DNA from: Posidoniimonas corsicana
Lineage (GTDB): Bacteria; Planctomycetota; Planctomycetia; Pirellulales; Lacipirellulaceae
NCBI RefSeq assembly: GCF_007859765.1
Contig: NZ_SIHJ01000007.1
Location: forward strand, 17,310-81,309
Reading direction: 5' to 3'
Length of the DNA stretch: 64,000 nucleotides
Positions 61,862 through 64,000 of this stretch are shown here, piece by piece. A program made the position numbers and the translations under genes. The notes under the pieces were generated by a model that did not search any database, was not told the origin of the DNA, and worked only from the letters and a program-made list of their open reading frames with translations. Positions within the stretch are counted from its first letter, which is position 1. Each line of letters starts with the position of its first letter.

Positions 61862-62911
61862 ATGGCGGAACTCGCCGAGCGAATCCGACGCCACTTCCTG
61901 TGGCTGCTGCTGCCGACCTACCTGGTCGCGTACCTGCGGCCCGGACCCGGCGTCTACGCGGCCGGGCTGAGTTGGGACGAGGGCCTGCCCGCGGCGGCGG
62001 CCATCCGGCTGCCCATGCTGCTGGTGGCCGTGCTGCTGCTGAACGCGGCGCTGGAGGTCAACCTCGAGGAGCTGCGCGGCGTGCTCCGCCGTCCGCGCGA
62101 CATGCTGATCTCGCTGACCGCGGTGTGGTGCGCGCCGGCGGTCGTGGTGGTGATCGCCAGTCTGCTGTTCACCCTGTCCGGCGCGCCGAACGGGGGCGGG
62201 GGGCTGCTGCTGGGGATGATCCTGGTGGCCGCGATGCCGGTGGCCAACTCGTCGGCCGGCTGGACGCAGCAGTCGGGCGGCGCGCTCGGCTGGGCGCTGG
62301 CGCTGGTGGTGCTGTCGATCGTGCTCAGTTCGGTCGTCACGCCTGCCATGATCCGGCTGCTGGGGATGTCGCTCTCCGCGGCCGAGGTCGACAGCGTCGA
62401 CGAGGTGATCGGCAAGTTCTCCGGCGTGACGTTCATCGTCTGGGTGCTCGCGCCAACCTTGCTGGGCCTGTCGGTCCGCCGGTTCGCCGGCGAGGACCGC
62501 GTGCGGCCGCTCCGCCCGCTGCTGCACCTGAGCACGTCGGTTTCGATTCTGGGGCTCAATTACCTGAACGGATCGCTGGTGCTGCCCGAGGTGTTCCCCC
62601 ATGGCGAGGGCAACGGCGACCAGCCCGGCGTGGCGCTGATCGTCGCGGCGGTGTGCGGCGCCGCGGCCATCTGCCTGGCCGGGCTGCTGGCCGCGCAGCT
62701 GCTGACCCACTGGCTCCGCTGCGACGACCGCGACCGCCTGGCGCTCAAGTTCGCGCTGTCGATGAAGCACACCGGCCTCGCGCTCGGCCTGGCCACCACC
62801 GTGCTGGCCGGCTACAAGGACGCGGGCCTGATGATCATCCTCACCACGCCGATCCAGCACCTGATCGCGGGGATCGTGAGCAAGCGGTACGGCCTGGAAG
62901 CGGAAGTGTGA
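61862..62911 (+). CDS. bile acid:sodium symporter family (BASS/SBF) transporter
   Basis: 349 aa with about nine or ten helices. Typical of the SBF fold: the LAAALEVN-like LNAALEVNLEELRG, AMPVANSSAGWTQQSGG (sodium-site motif region) and MKHTGLALGLA (crossover motif). Family members take up organic anions with sodium or handle arsenite; the substrate is not predictable. Independent promoter upstream; rpiA follows after 107 bp. Confidence 0.85.
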   Translation: MAELAERIRRHFLWLLLPTYLVAYLRPGPGVYAAGLSWDEGLPAAAAIRLPMLLVAVLLLNAALEVNLEELRGVLRRPRDMLISLTAVWCAPAVVVVIASLLFTLSGAPNGGGGLLLGMILVAAMPVANSSAGWTQQSGGALGWALALVVLSIVLSSVVTPAMIRLLGMSLSAAEVDSVDEVIGKFSGVTFIVWVLAPTLLGLSVRRFAGEDRVRPLRPLLHLSTSVSILGLNYLNGSLVLPEVFPHGEGNGDQPGVALIVAAVCGAAAICLAGLLAAQLLTHWLRCDDRDRLALKFALSMKHTGLALGLATTVLAGYKDAGLMIILTTPIQHLIAGIVSKRYGLEAEV

Positions 62912-62958
62912 GCCGCCTCCAGGAGACGCGGGGGCCCTGGCTGCCTTTTCCCGCCCGG

Positions 62959-62980
62959 GTCGGCTATGCTCGCAGCCGAC
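62959..62980 (+). promoter_or_regulatory. inverted repeat over the rpiA promoter -10
   Basis: Arms GTCGGCT (62959-62965) and AGCCGAC (62974-62980) with an 8-nt loop surround and overlap TATGCT (62965-62970), a -10-like hexamer 49 bases before the ATG of rpiA. Could be an operator or 5' hairpin. Confidence 0.35.
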
Positions 62981-63018
62981 TACTTGACTCAAACCGACAC
63001 GCACGCCGTAGCGAATCG

Positions 63019-63699
63019 ATGTCCGAACTTGCGAGTGAAAAACTACTAGCCGCCCAGGCCGCCGTTAAGCAGCTGGCCGACGGCATGATTGTGGGCCTCG
63101 GCAGCGGCTCGACTTCCGCGCTCGCGATCCGTGAGATCGGCGCCGCGGTCGAGCAGGGTCTGGACATTATCGGCATCCCGACCTCGGTCGCGTCGGAGGA
63201 GCTGGCGCGCGAACTCGGCATCCCGCTCACCACGCTCGACGAGTACCCGGTGCTCGACACCACGATCGACGGCGCCGACCGCTTCAACGACCAGCTGGAG
63301 CTGATCAAGGGCGGCGGCGGCGCGCTGCTGAGGGAGAAGATTGTCGCGGCCGCGTCCAAACGGTTTGTGGTGATCGCCGACTCGACCAAGCACGCCAATC
63401 CGCTCGGCGGCTTCCCGATCCCGGTCGAGGTGATCCCGTTCGGCGTGCAAACCGTGCTGCACCGCCTGGAAGAGCTGAAGCTCAACCCGGTGGTCCGCCA
63501 GACCGACGCCGGCGCCCCCTACATCACCGACGAGAACAACCTGATCGTCGACCTGCGGGTCGATACGGTCGCCGACCCAAAACAGCTCGCCGAACAGCTC
63601 GTCATCCCCGGCGTGGTCGAGCACGGCCTGTTCATCGGCCTGGCCGACGAGGTGCTGATGGGCGTGGGGGGGGATGTGCAGCGGTTTGTGAAGGCGTAG
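63019..63699 (+). CDS. rpiA: ribose-5-phosphate isomerase A
   Basis: 226 aa. All RpiA sites are present: GLGSGSTS (26-33), the DGADR loop (D84, D87), KGGGGALLREKI with E106 as catalytic base, and a C-terminal GLFIGLADEVLMG. It interconverts ribose-5-phosphate and ribulose-5-phosphate in the pentose phosphate pathway, as a cytoplasmic homotetramer or dimer. ATG 63019 was chosen; a longer open frame upstream in the same frame is not coding. Confidence 0.95.
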   Translation: MSELASEKLLAAQAAVKQLADGMIVGLGSGSTSALAIREIGAAVEQGLDIIGIPTSVASEELARELGIPLTTLDEYPVLDTTIDGADRFNDQLELIKGGGGALLREKIVAAASKRFVVIADSTKHANPLGGFPIPVEVIPFGVQTVLHRLEELKLNPVVRQTDAGAPYITDENNLIVDLRVDTVADPKQLAEQLVIPGVVEHGLFIGLADEVLMGVGGDVQRFVKA

Positions 63700-63776
63700 G
63701 GTGCATGAAATGCATCGCTCGGAGGTTCGCGGCGCATTTCGAGCTCCCTACGGGCTCGGGTCGATCGTAGACCGAC

Positions 63777-63821
63777 CGACTTTTGTCCCCTTTGGCGCTA
63801 TCGATCCTTAGGGACAAAAGT
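63777..63821. repeat. palindromic element copy 3, broken by an adjacent insertion
   Basis: Left part matches copy 1 (CGACTTTTGTCCC, 21-nt loop with TTGGCGCTATCGAT, then GGGACAAAAGT at 63811-63821). Identity to copy 1 ends abruptly at 63822, where copy 1 continues CGGCC and this copy reads AGCTCTGT. The last two bases of the right arm are missing. Confidence 0.8.
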
Positions 63822-64000
63822 AGCTCTGTAGAAATCTTATCGTTGCTAGCTAAACTGTAGGTAGTGTTGTTTCCGTACGGTGTGGGTGCGAACGACGAAG
63901 TCTCCCATCGCGTTGCTGCTTGCCGCCCACGAGCTGGGTCGTCGGACGGTGCGTCGTTACTGGCATCACCGTGCCCCGAAGAAGTTCACGCTCCCTCAGC
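63822..64000 (+). mobile_element. left end of an insertion sequence (runs off the window)
   Basis: Everything right of the broken palindrome appears to be IS left end plus transposase. The element's right end and target duplication lie outside the window, so the boundary at 63822 is inferred from where copy 3 stops matching copy 1. Confidence 0.5.
63886..64000 (+). CDS. transposase, N-terminal fragment (truncated by window edge)
   Basis: The frame has no stop from 63865 to the edge. GTG 63886 (or 63880) begins VRTTKSPIALLLAAHELG and continues to APKKFTLPQ. The KKFT-PQ segment is typical of the N-terminus of DDE (IS4/IS5-like) transposases common in planctomycetes. The catalytic part is outside the window. 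No ribosome site seen. Confidence 0.6.
   Translation, partial: MRTTKSPIALLLAAHELGRRTVRRYWHHRAPKKFTLPQ

Noticed and set aside
61900..63018. Frame joined to rpiA across the BASS gene
   Set aside because: It lies in another frame of a clear transporter gene; rpiA begins at its own ATG at 63019.

Overview
The window looks like chromosomal DNA of a marine-type planctomycete, most likely order Pirellulales. The signs are high GC, a protein with the LEPR-XLL N-terminal motif, four PEP-CTERM proteins, a DUF1549/DUF1553 plus DUF1501 pair, a WD40-repeat Ser/Thr kinase and a giant extracytoplasmic repeat protein. No rRNA or tRNA gene was seen. All calls come from reading the sequence; no database search was run.

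Left part (0.9-13.5 kb): an almost complete phosphate regulon reads leftward as pstS-pstC-pstA-pstB-phoU-phoB. It is preceded by a three-unit, 11-bp-period Pho box with a -10 hexamer. Two rightward genes (a glycosyltransferase and an unusual PIG-L-like protein) separate it from the leftward pair tolC-like lipoprotein and phoR.

13.8-29.7 kb: three rightward envelope genes (GAF-GAF-HlyD, HlyD, PqqD-M50-HlyD) stand back to back with the TolC-like gene. A leftward secreted protein follows, then a 1560-aa LEPR-XLL repeat protein behind a consensus promoter, and a 1672-aa kinase/WD40 receptor. I propose that the adaptor genes, the TolC-like channel and perhaps the giant protein form one export and surface-display system.

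29.7-32.8 kb: an accessory island with a PEP-CTERM gene, two copies of a palindromic element, two copies of a ~135-bp direct repeat flanking another, less GC-rich PEP-CTERM gene, a hairpin covering that gene's ribosome binding site, and a 59-aa membrane ORF. A third copy of the palindromic element lies at 63.8 kb, directly beside the start of an insertion sequence that runs off the window.

32.8-41.4 kb: two membrane and periplasm operons read leftward. One is SMR-like transporter / CDP-alcohol phosphatidyltransferase / CdsA / PlsC (phospholipid synthesis). The other is opgG / small ORF / opgH / membrane protein (osmoregulated periplasmic glucans), in which the small ORF may be the detached N-terminal region of OpgH. 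An LssY_C protein lies between them.

41.7-63.7 kb: mostly secreted and polysaccharide-degrading functions typical of planctomycetes. They include a BSP-peptidase/DUF1080 fusion, PEP-CTERM proteins (one has lost its stop codon and reads through its own terminator), two von Willebrand A proteins, a GH71/99-like and a GH43 enzyme, TerC, a secreted protein with four OB-like repeats and an EF-hand loop, the DUF1549/DUF1553-DUF1501 pair, YceH, a BASS-family transporter and RpiA.
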